Assembly: GCA_040954595.2 (NCBI GenBank)
Contig: CM082593.2
Span: 10,850,001-10,914,000, forward strand
Direction: 5' to 3'
Length of the DNA stretch: 64,000 bases
Source of the DNA: Balanoglossus misakiensis
Taxonomy: Eukaryota > Hemichordata
The first letter of the stretch is position 1, and each line of letters starts with the position of its first letter. Positions 11,421 through 20,274 of this stretch are shown here, piece by piece. The notes under the pieces were generated by a model, which was not told the DNA's origin, did not search any database, and was given only the letters and a program-made list of their open reading frames with translations. A program made the position numbers and the translations under genes.

Positions 11421-11528
11421 ATGCTCTACATGGTACTACTGCCCGTCTGTGTATTGGCCTCCCTGGCTTTTGAACGAACCACTCTCTACGAGCCACAGCG
11501 GCAACACGTCTGTATGGTAGCGATATTG
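11421..11528 (+). CDS. Possible first exon with signal peptide-like N-terminus (weak candidate)
   Basis: An ATG in fair context (A at -3) opens MLYMVLLPVCVLASLAF, a hydrophobic run with Ala/Ser near its end, and continues 36 codons to a consensus donor (GATATTG|GTGAGTAAC), phase 0. A second donor-like site lies upstream at 11241 (CACATG|GTAAGCTT). The downstream phase-0 acceptors in the mosaic gene begin the second halves of CUBs, so splicing to them would give a partial CUB. It could be an alternative promoter, an unrelated short gene, or chance. Transcript evidence would decide. Confidence 0.22.
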
Positions 11529-12302
11529 GTGAGTAACTCATCTGCGAAAAGACTTGATACCGAAGTGAATCCGTCCGACATTACAAACCCACGTCTGGTG
11601 AACAGCAACAAAAAGTAAGCAGAATTTTGCAAGGTACGCGGGTTTTAGGCCTAAAACAGCCAACCTTGTTACATGTCGGTAGTGAAGCAAAATCGAAGTG
11701 AAGCATCTGGTTAGAGTAATACAAGCAAATCTGGGGATAATGTGATTTAGTATAATTTTCTAGAAATTTGTAGTTAATTTATTGCAACGTTAGTTTGTTT
11801 CTGGTGAATTGATTTTTGTCTATTTTATACTTTTATTATCATGTTATGAAGACTCTCGAGAGCCACCAAGACATTAGCTTTGTACGTCAGTAGACAAACT
11901 GTGAATGTGAAGCATTGAATGAAATGATCCGGAGACTGTCGCATATCCAGTTCGCTTTCAATTAACATAACAATTACTCTATTCAAATGAAATGTACTTT
12001 GAATACAGGTATAGAAGTAAATGTAATGATGCAAATAAAGCATTGTGTATTTGTATTTTTGTTACGACAGGTGAGACTGAGTCCTGCGGTAGTTCTAGAA
12101 CCCCCGGAGGTAGTTCTAGAACTACCCGGGACTTGGTTTTAAACCTGTGGTTTTGTGTGAGACGGAGGTTCTCTCAGTGAATGACTTGTCTATTGAATAG
12201 TGTGACGTCACGATCGTGGTTTAATTGTATGATCATCTCCTTTGCAACTAAAGACTACTTTTGAACTGTCAGCAGAAAGTCTGATCCTCAAAGAATTTTG
12301 TA

Positions 12303-12493
12303 CTGTAAACAGGAAATTTTCGCGAGCGATACATTTTTGCGAACTATGCGAGAGCCAAAAAAACGCGAAAATAAACAAGTTGTGTAAAAATGTTTTTCGA
12401 AGATAGCAATGCCGTGAAATATGAGAATGCGAAAATCAATCATCGCATAACAGTTGCCACTTTTGATATCATGAAAAATTTCCTGTTTTACAG
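12303..12493. mobile_element. MITE family T, copy 1, TA-flanked
   Basis: Opens TA|CTGTAAACAGGAAATTTT and closes CCTGTTTTACAG|TA, with inverted ends rich in TTTTCGCGA. Internal landmarks are GCGAACTATGCGAGAGCC, CGCGAAAATAAA and ATCGCATAACAGTTGCC. The same structure recurs at 14484, 16770, 17022, 17449, 20275 and 45101. TA target sites suggest a Tc1/mariner-type MITE (inference). Confidence 0.88.
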
Positions 12494-12806
12494 TATGTCA
12501 TAAATATAAATCAGAAACAAAACTGGGCCAAGTATTTTAAGAATCTGGCATCTGTCACACTGATAGTTTGAGCTTAGAGAATCATAATATGCGGTTCTTG
12601 GAATTTTCGGGTGTGATAAATGTCGTTTCAAAATTTTTACATTTGATTTATACTAATACAAACATTGTTTTATACATGTACATTGGATACTCACTGTTGG
12701 TGAAGTAATTTTATCATCAATGAAATTTCGTCAACTTGATGAGCTGAATCTTTATGACCATTCATCACACAAACATACTCTTTCTTTTTATTTTAATGAT
12801 ATTCAG

Positions 12807-12940
12807 GAACATGTGGTGGTTTGGAAACTGGTGAATCGGGGACCTTTCACAGCACTGGATACCCAGATGATAATTATTACATTCTACAAGAATGTATTTG
12901 GACAATCCAGGGACCTGCAACATCCAGAATAAGTGCTCAC
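12807..12940 (+). CDS. Mosaic gene, exon e: first CUB domain, N-terminal half (donor problem)
   Basis: Acceptor TTTTAATGATATTCAG, phase 1. Translation GTCGGLETGESGTFHSTGYP, then DDNYYILQECIWTIQGPATS, then RISAH. This is the CUB opening: CGG, then a GYP turn, C-I-W, and the following strand. Homology requires the exon to end after CAC (12940), because the next exon at 14258 must start in phase 0 with FLHFDTE. The only GT nearby is at 12943-12944, two bases too late, and using it shifts the frame. The last seven bases of the exon belong to a 47 bp sequence repeated in inverted form at 9561-9606. The end given here is therefore the homology end, not a verified splice site. Confidence 0.8.
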
Positions 12941-12980
12941 TTGTAAACTGTCAAATTCCAAAACCAGTTATTTTTTACAG
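12934..12980 (+). repeat. 47 bp sequence overlapping exon e and its donor
   Basis: Matches the reverse complement of 9561-9606 with one mismatch. It begins inside the CUB exon and runs into the intron, carrying the misplaced GTAAAC donor with it. Confidence 0.85.
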
Positions 12981-14257
12981 TAAAACTTGCATAAACCACT
13001 AACTCTGTCTAATCTGGAAACCTGCCTATACAAAACACCTTTTCCCGTCCATTCGACATACACACACTTTAAAAAAAAAACCAGACACATGTATTAGATT
13101 TAAATTCATTTCAACTAAAAAAAAAATAATTTGATTTTTTTCTTCCTTATAACAAACATGATTTTTGGTAAACTTTTGAATTAAAGGGCCATTATCTATA
13201 ACTTCAGGCTAGTTTATCAGTAATTTTGTTTTGTGTTTATTACACCTCACGTATTATACCGTTTTCGTGATTGGCTGAGACGCGCTCACGTGATATAGAA
13301 AAAAAAGTGATATAACATGGCTAGAGTTGATAAAGCCCTGTCGCGTGCGCTGATATTGCCCGCTTGGTTGTTTTGGTGTTCTGGGCACGACTTCTGCGCG
13401 TTCCAAACTGTCGTTCAATGGCTTCCTTCACGATCAGTCAACTCCCGCATCTATATGGCTTCAAAGCGACACACAGGCTTAACACCTGTTCTACTGGATG
13501 ATATTTTACTGCAAACGGGCAGTAAATACACCAAAATCGCAACCAACAGCGCAGTATTTTCAAAATAATCTAAGTTCGAAGTAGGTATCGTATAATTCTT
13601 GGGAGATCGAGACATTTTACATTCTCAGCAACGTACGACATATGGACGCGAGTCTACATGCTACATGCTGCAGTGTATGTACGTTCAAATGTTCGGCGTA
13701 ATAAAATTAATAACACATTATGCTCGGGCAACATCACGATTTGAAGCCTGCCCTCGGGCTGGTGATCTCTGACCAAAATATTGATGATACCCTCGCCTGC
13801 GGCTCGGGCATCATCAATATTATGGTCAGAGATCACCATCCCTCATGCAGGCTTCAAATCGTGATATTGCCCTCGCTATCATGTGTTATTATTTAAATTA
13901 AACACTTTTTCTTGTTCCTCTCCTCATGAGTAACCCATCACACCCAGCTCTCTGCTTGTCAACGAGTCATGTGTATGTGTACTGACTGTTGTTATTATTT
14001 ACGAATGTTTTCAAACAACAACAATGCCGATTGTGCCCTCATAGGTTTCGTTGAGAAGTTAAGACTATGGATTTAACTCTGCCCTGCGTAGCTGAACAAG
14101 AAACTATAATTGATACACAGAATAGAAATACTGAAAAATGCAAAAAGTTACAGCTAATGGGGCTTAAGTCATGAAACCGTGTTTATTTTCATGTATATTG
14201 GCTTGAGACAGCTCACTATTTATGATGTGTGTTGTGACATTTTTTTATTCTTTTCAG
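12981..14257 (+). other. Intron inside first CUB
   Basis: AT-rich non-coding DNA with a hairpin element at 13708-13893. A plus-strand ORF at 13317-13568 (83 codons) has no recognisable domain and lies in a more CpG-rich patch; I do not call it a gene. Confidence 0.6.
13708..13893. mobile_element. Near-perfect hairpin (foldback MITE-like)
   Basis: AATAACACATTATGCTCGG on the left mirrors CTATCATGTGTTATT on the right, and inside ATCACGATTTGAAGCCTGC faces GCAGGCTTCAAATCGTGAT. The fold continues through GGTGATCTCTGACC against GGTCAGAGATCACC to AATATTGATGAT and ATCATCAATATT around a short centre near 13795-13805. About 85-90 bp per arm. Mobile origin is inferred from form only. Confidence 0.82.
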
Positions 14258-14459
14258 TTTCTACATTTTGACACTGAACTTTATTATGATACTGTTGTCA
14301 TTGTCGAGGTGTCTGTGTTTGACCCATCCAAAGTTCTTGCCACATACAGTGGACCGGACCAGCCTGATGAAGTTATTAGCAGTGGTAATGCAATGTTGGT
14401 GAAATTTCTCTCAGATAGTTCGCATACTGCTACTGGCTTTGAAGCATCTTGGCAAGCAG
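14258..14459 (+). CDS. Mosaic gene, exon f: first CUB domain, C-terminal half
   Basis: Acceptor ATTCTTTTCAG, donor GCAAGCAG|GTAATACC. Phase 0 in, phase 1 out. Translation FLHFDTELYYDTVVIVEVSV, then FDPSKVLATYSGPDQPDE, then VISSGNAMLVKFLSDSSHT and GFEASW. These are the closing CUB motifs (YD-V-V, ISSGN-M-V-F-SD, GF-A-W). The third and fourth CUB cysteines are absent (YSGPDQP where FCG---P is usual), so this CUB has one disulfide. Confidence 0.93.
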
Positions 14460-14483
14460 GTAATACCAAGTTTTATACATAAT

Positions 14484-14530
14484 GTAAAACTGGAAATTTT
14501 CGCAAACGATAAATTTTCGCGAACTACACA
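14484..14530. mobile_element. MITE family T, fragment
   Basis: GTAAAACTGGAAATTTTCGC followed by AAACGATAAATTTTCGCGAA matches the left end of family T. The rest of the element is missing. Confidence 0.6.
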
Positions 14531-14752
14531 TAAACTTTGCATGTGTGGACACAAGGCAACTAAAAGCATTAATGCTCTGTGTTTACCTTAGGCAAATAGT
14601 GTCTCTGAAACGTTTCGAATTTTACCCTACGTGAACCTGGTATAACATTATAGATTGCACATGTAGGCAATATTTGCCCTACCTCGACTGTGATCTTGCT
14701 GATGTCCTGTTTGTGAAGTATTTCTGTTAAGATGACTTCTTCTTTCTTTCAG

Positions 14753-14931
14753 TGTATTCTTTGTGTGGTGGGAATTTCATAGCACAGTCATATAAACAGA
14801 ATCTCAGCAGTACAGAATATTTTGAAGGCAAGAATTATCTCAACAATGAAGATTGTAACTGACAGCTGGCATCATTCACAACAGAATTTGTTGTCACTTT
14901 ACAGGTAGTGGATTCAGATGCAATTAATCGT
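14753..14931 (+). pseudogene. Broken CUB exon: N-terminal half with stop at the conserved Trp
   Basis: Acceptor CTTTCTTTCAG, phase 1; donor CGT|GTGAGTTG, phase 0 (an alternative CAG|GTAGTG lies at 14904). Translation VYSLCGGNFIAQSYKQ, then STEYFEGKNYLNNEDCN, then TGA (14860-14862), then QLASFTTEFVVTLQVVDSD. The pattern is the first half of a CUB, and TGA stands exactly where C-x-W needs Trp (TGG to TGA). No matching C-terminal half was found between 14932 and 16417, which instead holds repeats. Because exon f ends in phase 1 and the exon at 16418 starts in phase 1, this exon can be skipped without a frameshift. Most likely the remains of a lost CUB domain; a sequencing error at one base would not explain the missing second half. 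Confidence 0.82.
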
Positions 14932-15396
14932 GTGAGTTGTTTTACAGCATGACAAAAATTAGTAATTATATTTTTAAAAATACATTTTATTTTTGTCATT
15001 TCTGGTCAATTCTCAGTAGTCACTTTTCCGATTTCTTAAAATTTGGTTTACAAGGACCTACAATATTTGTTATTATGGTGTACATAAACATGTGACAAAT
15101 ATCAATACTGGGGAGGAGGGGGGTGGGTAGTTTTAGACATTTTTGGTCCAAAAGTCCACTTATGTCAGAAACGGCTCTTCCAGTTGTTTTGGATTTTGGT
15201 TTATTGGGATGTGAAAATATTCTTTATCAGATGTATTCTTATATTACCTCATCAATGCTAAAGGTGTCCTTATATTGTCCCTTTAAATCACTTAAAATCA
15301 TTCCCAAAGAATTTCAACCCAGTAAGAATTGTAAGGATCACAGATCTATCTTCTTTTGCCATTCTTTCTGGAAGTTTATAATATAAGCTAATCTGA

Positions 15397-15640
15397 TACT
15401 GGGTCATTATGGAACTTTTTAACAGAAAAAATAACAAAATGTGAAAAAAGTTAAATGAGTTTAATTTGATAACTACATGTATAACGACAGAAAGGTTTGA
15501 CCTAAGGAAGTCATATACAGTTAACAGTCATTTCTTCTGTCGCGTACGACTTTTTATCCAGAAGGCAATTATTATGTGATTTGATCCCCTAGCACAAAAT
15601 AAAAGGCAGCCAGGATTACACCAAACCTGTGGATTGAATT
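15397..15640 (+). repeat. Dispersed repeat, third copy of segmental-duplication sequence
   Basis: Resembles 49400-49530 and 54590-54830: GGGTCATTATGGAACTTTTT, then AATAACAAAATGTGAAAAAA, then GACAGAAAGGTTTGACC, AAGGAAGTCAT and AAAAGGCAGCCAG. Its presence in an intron shows that this block moves independently of the large duplication. Confidence 0.75.
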
Positions 15641-15794
15641 CATTATTCCTTGTTTGGTATTTTTAGCTTGGCTGTCACTTGTGTCAGCCAAGCTGTAGCA
15701 GTAGGTTGATAAGTGTCCGTCTGTCGTCCGGCGTCCGTTGTCCGTCGTCCGTCAACTTTCGGTATTTCAATCTTCTTCGTTAAAACGACATTGC

Positions 15795-16185
15795 ATATTT
15801 AGCTATAATTTGGTAGGAATGTGTGTTATGGTGCCCCTACCTGATTTTGTAAATTTGGATTTGATGGGGTCATAAATATGCAAATTAGATCTAAAAATAG
15901 AATGTTGGTCAAACATTTTCTTCTCCCTAACTACATGTACGATGGAGCTGAAATTTGGCAGGAATGTGTGTTATGGTGCCCCTACCTGATTTCATAAATT
16001 TGGATATGATCGGGTCATGAATATGCAAATTAGATCTAAAAATATAATTTTTGGTAAAAAATCTTCTTCTCCCTAACTACATGTACGATGGAGCTGAAAT
16101 TTGGTAGAATGTGTGTTATGGTGCCCCTACCTGATTTTGTTTTATTGGAATTTTGATCGGGTCATGAATATGCAAATTAGTACCT
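15795..16185 (+). repeat. Tandem repeat, about 145 bp x 3
   Basis: GTGTGTTATGGTGCCCCTAC recurs near 15820, 15965 and 16110, each time followed by CTGATTT, GGGTCAT(A/G)AATATGCAAATTAG and CTAACTACATGTACGATGG. The last unit is truncated and interrupted. Intronic. Confidence 0.85.
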
Positions 16186-16417
16186 TGGTACTTCCTTTTG
16201 ATGTTGTTCTTTAGGAATAAATTCTTTCTTTCTTTAGCACAATGAATCAGGCTGAATGTGGATATTAAATACTTGTGATGTCTATGTTTGGTTTTGTTTA
16301 ATAGAATACAATTGTTATGATTAAAACCTAGGGTATTCATATCATTGCCCAGCTATAGGTTTCACTGTTAAAGTCAGCAGAGCTCTTTCGACCGATAGGT
16401 CACTTGTTTCTTTAAAG

Positions 16418-16602
16418 GTTGCCAGGGAATTGAAATTCTGCGTAGTTTTGGCACGATTCAGTCACCAGGGTATGATGTTAGCACTTACCCTGATGATGTT
16501 ATGTGTAGCTGGTTAATCAAGGAACCAACTGGAAGACCATTAACTCTTATCTTTGATGAGAACTTTGGATTAGAGAGGAACACAGATGTTGATTACATCA
16601 TT
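16418..16602 (+). CDS. Mosaic gene, exon g: second intact CUB domain, N-terminal half
   Basis: Acceptor GTTTCTTTAAAG, donor ATCATT|GTGAGTATC. Phase 1 in, phase 0 out. Translation CQGIEILRSFGTIQSPGYDV, then STYPDDVMCSWLIKEPTG, then LTLIFDENFGLERNTDVDY. Motifs SPGY, C-S-W-x-I, and F-L--N---DY are classical CUB; the ND/DY acidic cluster could contribute to the calcium site known in many CUBs (family knowledge). Joins 17256 in phase 0. Confidence 0.95.
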
Positions 16603-16769
16603 GTGAGTATCAGATATGATCATGAGTCAGCCATGTTAAAAATATTTGTCATATTAAAAAATTTGTCATATTATTTTGCAGTGATTTTAGTTTGACAATT
16701 TTGGCAGACATTACTTCAAACTATACAACTTTGGAACACAATTTGGAAATTTAATTAATCACATATATA

Positions 16770-16975
16770 CTGTAAAACGGGATACTTTTGCAACATGAAA
16801 TTTTCGCGTTATCAAAAGAGGCAAGTGTTATGCAACAATAACTTTTCACGTTCTTGTATTTCACTGCATCATTATCCCCGAAAAACATTTTTACGCAACT
16901 TTTTATTTTCATGTTTTGATGGCTCTCACGTAGATCGCGAAAATTTATTGTTTGCGAACATTTCCCATTTTACAG
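16770..16975. mobile_element. MITE family T, copy 3, TA-flanked
   Basis: TA|CTGTAAAACGGGATACTTTT at the left and CCCATTTTACAG|TA at the right, with TTTTCGCG-rich inverted arms. Lies in the intron that splits the second CUB. Confidence 0.85.
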
Positions 16976-17021
16976 TATGTTGAGTAGCTGTTACAGCAGG
17001 AAATGCAACAAGGATTGAATA

Positions 17022-17216
17022 CTATAAAATTTTCGTGAACGATAAATTTTCGTAAACTATGTGAGAGCCAAAAAATATGAAAATAAAAAGTCGCTTAAAA
17101 TGCTTCAGAGATAACAATGCAGTAAAATATGGCAATGTGAAAATTAATTGTCGCGTAACAGTAGCCACCTTTGATATCGCGAAAATTTCCTGTTGTGAAG
17201 ATTTCCCGTTTTACGG
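17022..17216. mobile_element. MITE family T, copy 4, TA-flanked
   Basis: Left end TA|CTATAAAATTTTCGTGAAC, right end CCCGTTTTACGG|TA. It shares GAGAGCCAAAAA, GAAAATAAAAAGTCGC and GCGTAACAGTAGCCACC with copy 1. It ends only about 40 bases before the acceptor of exon h. Confidence 0.85.
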
Positions 17217-17255
17217 TATTTACAATGCATGCTTAATTTGTCTTTGTTTCTGAAG

Positions 17256-17439
17256 GTATACAATGGTACTGAGAGTGATGATGATGTCATTATTGGTCCA
17301 TGGAGTGGCAATTCTGATGGAGTCATTGATGGCACAGTGCCACCACCCGATTGCCGTACAGACATTGGACACTTTTCGGTTGTGTTCAGGAGTAGTAGAA
17401 CACGACCAGCTAAAGGATTCAGGGCTTCATTTTCACCAG
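17256..17439 (+). CDS. Mosaic gene, exon h: second intact CUB domain, C-terminal half
   Basis: Acceptor TTTGTTTCTGAAG, donor TTCACCAG|GTACACATA. Phase 0 in, phase 1 out. Translation VYNGTESDDDVIIGPWSG, then VIDGTVPPPDCRTDIGHF, then SVVFRSSRTRPAKGFRASF. VYNG---, the F-V-F-S strand and KGF-ASF are CUB closing motifs. The donor is followed within nine bases by the left end of a family T MITE. Confidence 0.95.
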
Positions 17440-17448
17440 GTACACATA

Positions 17449-17655
17449 CTGTAAAACACTTTATTTTCACGAGTTGAAATTTTTCGCGACATCGAGAGAG
17501 GCCACTGTTTCGCCAGTATTAATTTTCGCGTTCTCTTATTTCATTCATTGCATCTTTATCTTCAAAAAAATTACGCAACTTTTTATTTTCACGCTATTTT
17601 GGCTCTCGCGTATTTCGCGAAAATCTCTTGCTCGCGAAAATAAAGTGTTTTACAG
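17449..17655. mobile_element. MITE family T, copy 5 (CACTTTATTTTC subtype), TA-flanked
   Basis: TA|CTGTAAAACACTTTATTTTC at the left, GAAAATAAAGTGTTTTACAG|TA at the right. It is nearly the same as the copy at 45101-45299, including GACATCGAGAGAGGCCACTG in one orientation. These two define a subtype distinct from the CAGGAAATTTTC copies. Confidence 0.9.
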
Positions 17656-18175
17656 TAACTTACTAACATTTCAGAAAAAGTTGTTACAGAATTCTTAGAA
17701 ACACACTCTCCCTTTATTCCTTGTGATTTAGAGTCATTAATTGAAAGGTGCAAATGTTTTTGAATTTTTACGAAACTTCAAAGAGCTGGAAAAACAGAGA
17801 CAGTAATTTCTTACAATTGCAATGCAATTTTGGACCATTGACAGGAATGGCAACACTCTTGTATCACACTCAATAAAGTGATGGGGTCGTCGCACTGCGT
17901 TTGTTTGTTTATAAACATTGCAATTCATCCACAAATCCCTGAAATTAGACAGCCACGACCTACTAGGATCTTCAGTTGCTGTCATGGACAGTCTAGGATA
18001 CTGTCAGCTGCTTCGTTCATTCTAAGAATTATCTTATTTGAGGGATTTGTGGATGAATTGTAATGTTTATAAACAAACGCATTGCGACGACCCCTTCACT
18101 TTGAAACAACTGACATTTATGAGTTTAAGTATTTGTCTGCATGCATTCTTATCATTGTGATCCTTGTTCTGACAG
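17656..18175 (+). other. Intron with a foldback element
   Basis: Between exon h and the broken CCP exon. The right two-thirds is the inverted-repeat element at 17875-18102; nothing coding was seen. Confidence 0.6.
17875..18102. mobile_element. Foldback MITE, ~70 bp inverted arms
   Basis: Left arm AAAGTGATGGGGTCGTCGCA, GCGTTTGTTTGTTTATAAAC, CAATTCATCCACAAATCCCT; the right arm is its inverse (AGGGATTTGTGGATGAATTG, GTTTATAAACAAACGC, GCGACGACCCCTTCACTTT). The centre, about 80 bases, is unrelated. Intronic. Confidence 0.88.
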
Positions 18176-18280
18176 ACTGTCCCGAAATTGTGATTAGTGA
18201 GGGCGTGGTGACCAGTACAGAGATAGAAGGTATGATGTCTCTGTCTCATTCCAATGCTCGGACGGTTATCCAGTAGTTAA
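18176..18280 (+). pseudogene. Broken sushi/CCP exon: frameshift and MITE truncation
   Basis: Acceptor TTGTTCTGACAG, phase 1. It starts DCPEIVISEGVVTSTEIEG, a CCP opening, then the frame is lost. One base further on, the other frame continues as YDVSVSFQCSDGYPVVKG, the middle of a CCP (V-F-C-DGY). A single missing base near 18229 explains this. The expected third and fourth Cys and the Trp never appear, because at 18277 a TTAA begins an insertion of MITE family C. Exon h ends in phase 1 and the exon at 18522 starts in phase 1, so skipping it is in frame. A second dead module in the same gene. Confidence 0.8.
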
Positions 18281-18390
18281 AGGGGATGTCCGGTCTAGCT
18301 GATATCTACATAATTTTGTAGCTTTGAGGTCACTCTTTCAGGAAAAAAAAAACATTTTCGCCGTGTATAAGTCGTACCAGCTATGCAAAT
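18281..18390 (+). mobile_element. MITE family C, copy 1 (right end lost), inserted in a CCP exon
   Basis: After TTAA (18277-18280) comes AGGGGATGTCCGGTCTAGCT, then TACATAATTTTGTAGCTTTG, AGGTCACTCTTTCAG and a run of A, matching the complete copy at 21910-22016. The right terminal repeat is not recognisable. Confidence 0.75.
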
Positions 18391-18521
18391 ATGCCTAGCC
18401 TGGTGTCTTGTATCCAAGATAATTAATGAAAAAAGTGCAGTGATGAGAGAGACTTAATTTGTCTCTTGAATCTATTGTTAGCAACAACTTGAATGACACT
18501 AATTTGTTGTTTATTTTTTAG

Positions 18522-18701
18522 GAATAACATGTGGTGGACCCCCTGAGTGCAGCAATGGAATTCTTACCAATGTTACCAGTACAGTGTATGGTGGCATTGC
18601 TTATTATCAATGCATTGAGGGCTATCAGTTTATAAATAATGTGTCTTCATTGGAATGCCAAGCAGATGGTGTCTGGGGTCCACTTGTGCCCCAATGCGAG
18701 C
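18522..18701 (+). CDS. Mosaic gene, exon i: sushi/CCP domain
   Basis: Acceptor TTTATTTTTTAG, donor GAGC|GTAAGTTG. Phase 1 in and out, one complete module per exon. Translation GITCGGPPECSNGILTNV, then YGGIAYYQCIEGYQFINN, then LECQADGVWGPLVPQCER. Four canonical Cys, the Y-C--GY motif and the G-W---P-C ending are present; one extra Cys (PPEC) has no obvious partner. CCP modules typically bind proteins at the cell surface or in complement-like factors. Confidence 0.96.
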
Positions 18702-19405
18702 GTAAGTTGATATTTTTGAAAACAATTAAACTGCCATTGTAGTGCACACTTAGGAGACGGATTTTCAGAAAAATGTTAGTCCTCTGAACCTTTCAGTGCT
18801 TTAAAGCCACTAGAGCTGCCACTTTTTGCATTTATTTTCAGATTTTATTTTCCGACGTAGATTGGTACATTGAAATAATTAAGCTTACTGATAGGGATAC
18901 AAGAACATGTCATCAATGCCTGATTGTGGCTGTATGTTGCAATTTAAACGTGCAATGTATTAAACAGGTGCCGTACCCATTTTATTAAAATCAGCCTCCA
19001 TACAAACAGTATGCAGCTAGCTATCGTGGTATGCATCACCATAGATTTGAAAGGTTTTACTGTGGAAAAGAAAAAAATTGTGAAATTTGGCAGCTCTAGA
19101 GGCTTTAAAGTGTGTGATGAGTCGTTTTGAAAACAAAGTATAACACAGGGTGTTCACTGTCATGTTTTCATAAAAATCACTGACTCAAGTTGAAATTCTC
19201 TCCATAGCGTTATGATGGGGCACTTTGTGCTGGTTGCTACATTCCACATGGGTGTCTAATTGGGACATTACACACTGAATGTTAAACCAGACACTGGTAA
19301 CTTGAAAATATGCAGGATTGTGAGGGTTACTGCTACATGTCCCTCTAAACCATTTTCCTAGTATTAACACACTTGTAATGTTATCTGTTCATCTTATCCA
19401 AACAG
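18702..19405 (+). other. Intron, unique sequence
   Basis: Short intron (704 bp) between CCP exons. No repeat family identified; AT-rich. Confidence 0.7.
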
Positions 19406-19588
19406 CTCGCGAGTGTCCACCACCGAATGTAGACAACTACTTATCATATGAAATTGTTAATGGTGATTCATTGATTTTTGGAACAACCGTTGCCTACTCA
19501 TGTCCATCTGGCTACAGTCTGACTGGCTACACTGTCTCTACATGTGGTGAAGATGGATCATGGATTGGAGATCCAGGATACTGTCAAC
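19406..19588 (+). CDS. Mosaic gene, exon j: sushi/CCP domain
   Basis: Acceptor TTATCCAAACAG, donor CAAC|GTAAGTCA. Phase 1 in and out. Translation ARECPPPNVDNYLSYEI or PRECPPPNVDNYLSYEI (depending on the base used at the junction; C plus CT gives Pro), then FGTTVAYSCPSGYSLTGYT, then STCGEDGSWIGDPGYCQ. The four Cys, SGYSLTG and G-W are all in place. Confidence 0.96.
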
Positions 19589-19599
19589 GTAAGTCATTT

Positions 19600-19765
19600 A
19601 AGGATGTACATTCAGTAAAATTGAAAATATGGTCATTTCTTTTAATTGTTAATTTTTGGATTATCCTATGTATGTATAATGAAAATTTGTGATAAAATAT
19701 AGGGGTCACCACGCTTGTTTTTGAAATACAGAGTCATGAATTTAGTCGATAATTGAAAAAAAGGA
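19600..19765 (+). repeat. Dispersed repeat B, copy 2
   Basis: Begins twelve bases after the exon j donor with TACATTCAGTAAAATTGAAA, then GTCATTTCTTTTAATTG, GTATGTATAATGAAAATT and GAATTTAGTCGATAATTGA. It is a shortened copy of 2692-2950. Confidence 0.75.
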
Positions 19766-19898
19766 GTCAATGGTATCTGGACTTTTATAGTGGGAACTTG
19801 GGGTGAAAATGTTAAAGTTGTGACAGAATACAGATACCCAATATATATACCACAATCAAGTCTGCATCCACATAGTGTTTTATTTTTTTTACTTGCAG

Positions 19899-20081
19899 GA
19901 TTGAACTGCAGTGATATACTCATAACAGACCCACATCTACAAGCTGTCCCTGATAGTGGACCATATTATATGGGCAGTAACATCACATTCTATTGTAATG
20001 CTGGCTATGAATTAAATGGTGCTGATTACCTGACTTGTCAATCCGATTTACAGTGGAATAGTGCAATACCATCATGCATTG
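19899..20081 (+). CDS. Mosaic gene, exon k: sushi/CCP domain
   Basis: Acceptor TTTTTTACTTGCAG, donor GCATTG|GTAAGTTC. Phase 1 in and out. Translation LNCSDILITDPHLQAVPDS, then YYMGSNITFYCNAGYELNG, then YLTCQSDLQWNSAIPSCI. The four Cys, AGYELNG and W--A-PSC are standard CCP. Confidence 0.96.
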
Positions 20082-20274
20082 GTAAGTTCACATCAAGATT
20101 GGTCTTCATGTGGTTGTCTGCTTATGAGGTACCGTAATCGATCACTCCAGTAATTTGACTATTTATCATAAATGTCACCTAAACTACATGCTGATAGGAC
20201 ATACAGTTCATGCCATGCAAATCTATGGCTGTCAGAAATTTCATGATTTTCGTAATTTTATTTTTCATTGATTA

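Larger units (their letters stand above)
10159..12806 (+). other. Intron between CTLD and first CUB
   Basis: Non-coding interval holding a purine-rich tract (10260-10555), a hairpin (10758-10860), a possible unrelated first exon (11421-11528), repeated TAGTTCTAGAAC motifs at about 12092-12125, and a TA-flanked MITE (12303-12493). No further CTLD or CUB exon was found here. Confidence 0.65.
14932..16417 (+). other. Intron where the second half of a CUB would be expected
   Basis: Holds unique AT-rich DNA, a copy of sequence also found at about 49400 and 54590 (15397-15640) and a three-unit tandem repeat (15795-16185). A GTCAGCCAAGCTGTAGCAG stretch near 15690 pairs with AGCTTGGCTGTCACTTG just before it as a small hairpin. 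No CUB C-terminal motifs were seen in any frame. Confidence 0.7.

Noticed and set aside
13317-13568. Plus-strand ORF of 83 codons in the CUB1 intron
   Set aside because: No domain, no splice phase fit with neighbouring exons, and it sits beside a hairpin element.
18122-18276. Reading the CCP fragment as a functional exon ending in a stop
   Set aside because: The stop appears only after the frame slip; the alternative frame continues the CCP pattern, so a broken exon is the better reading.
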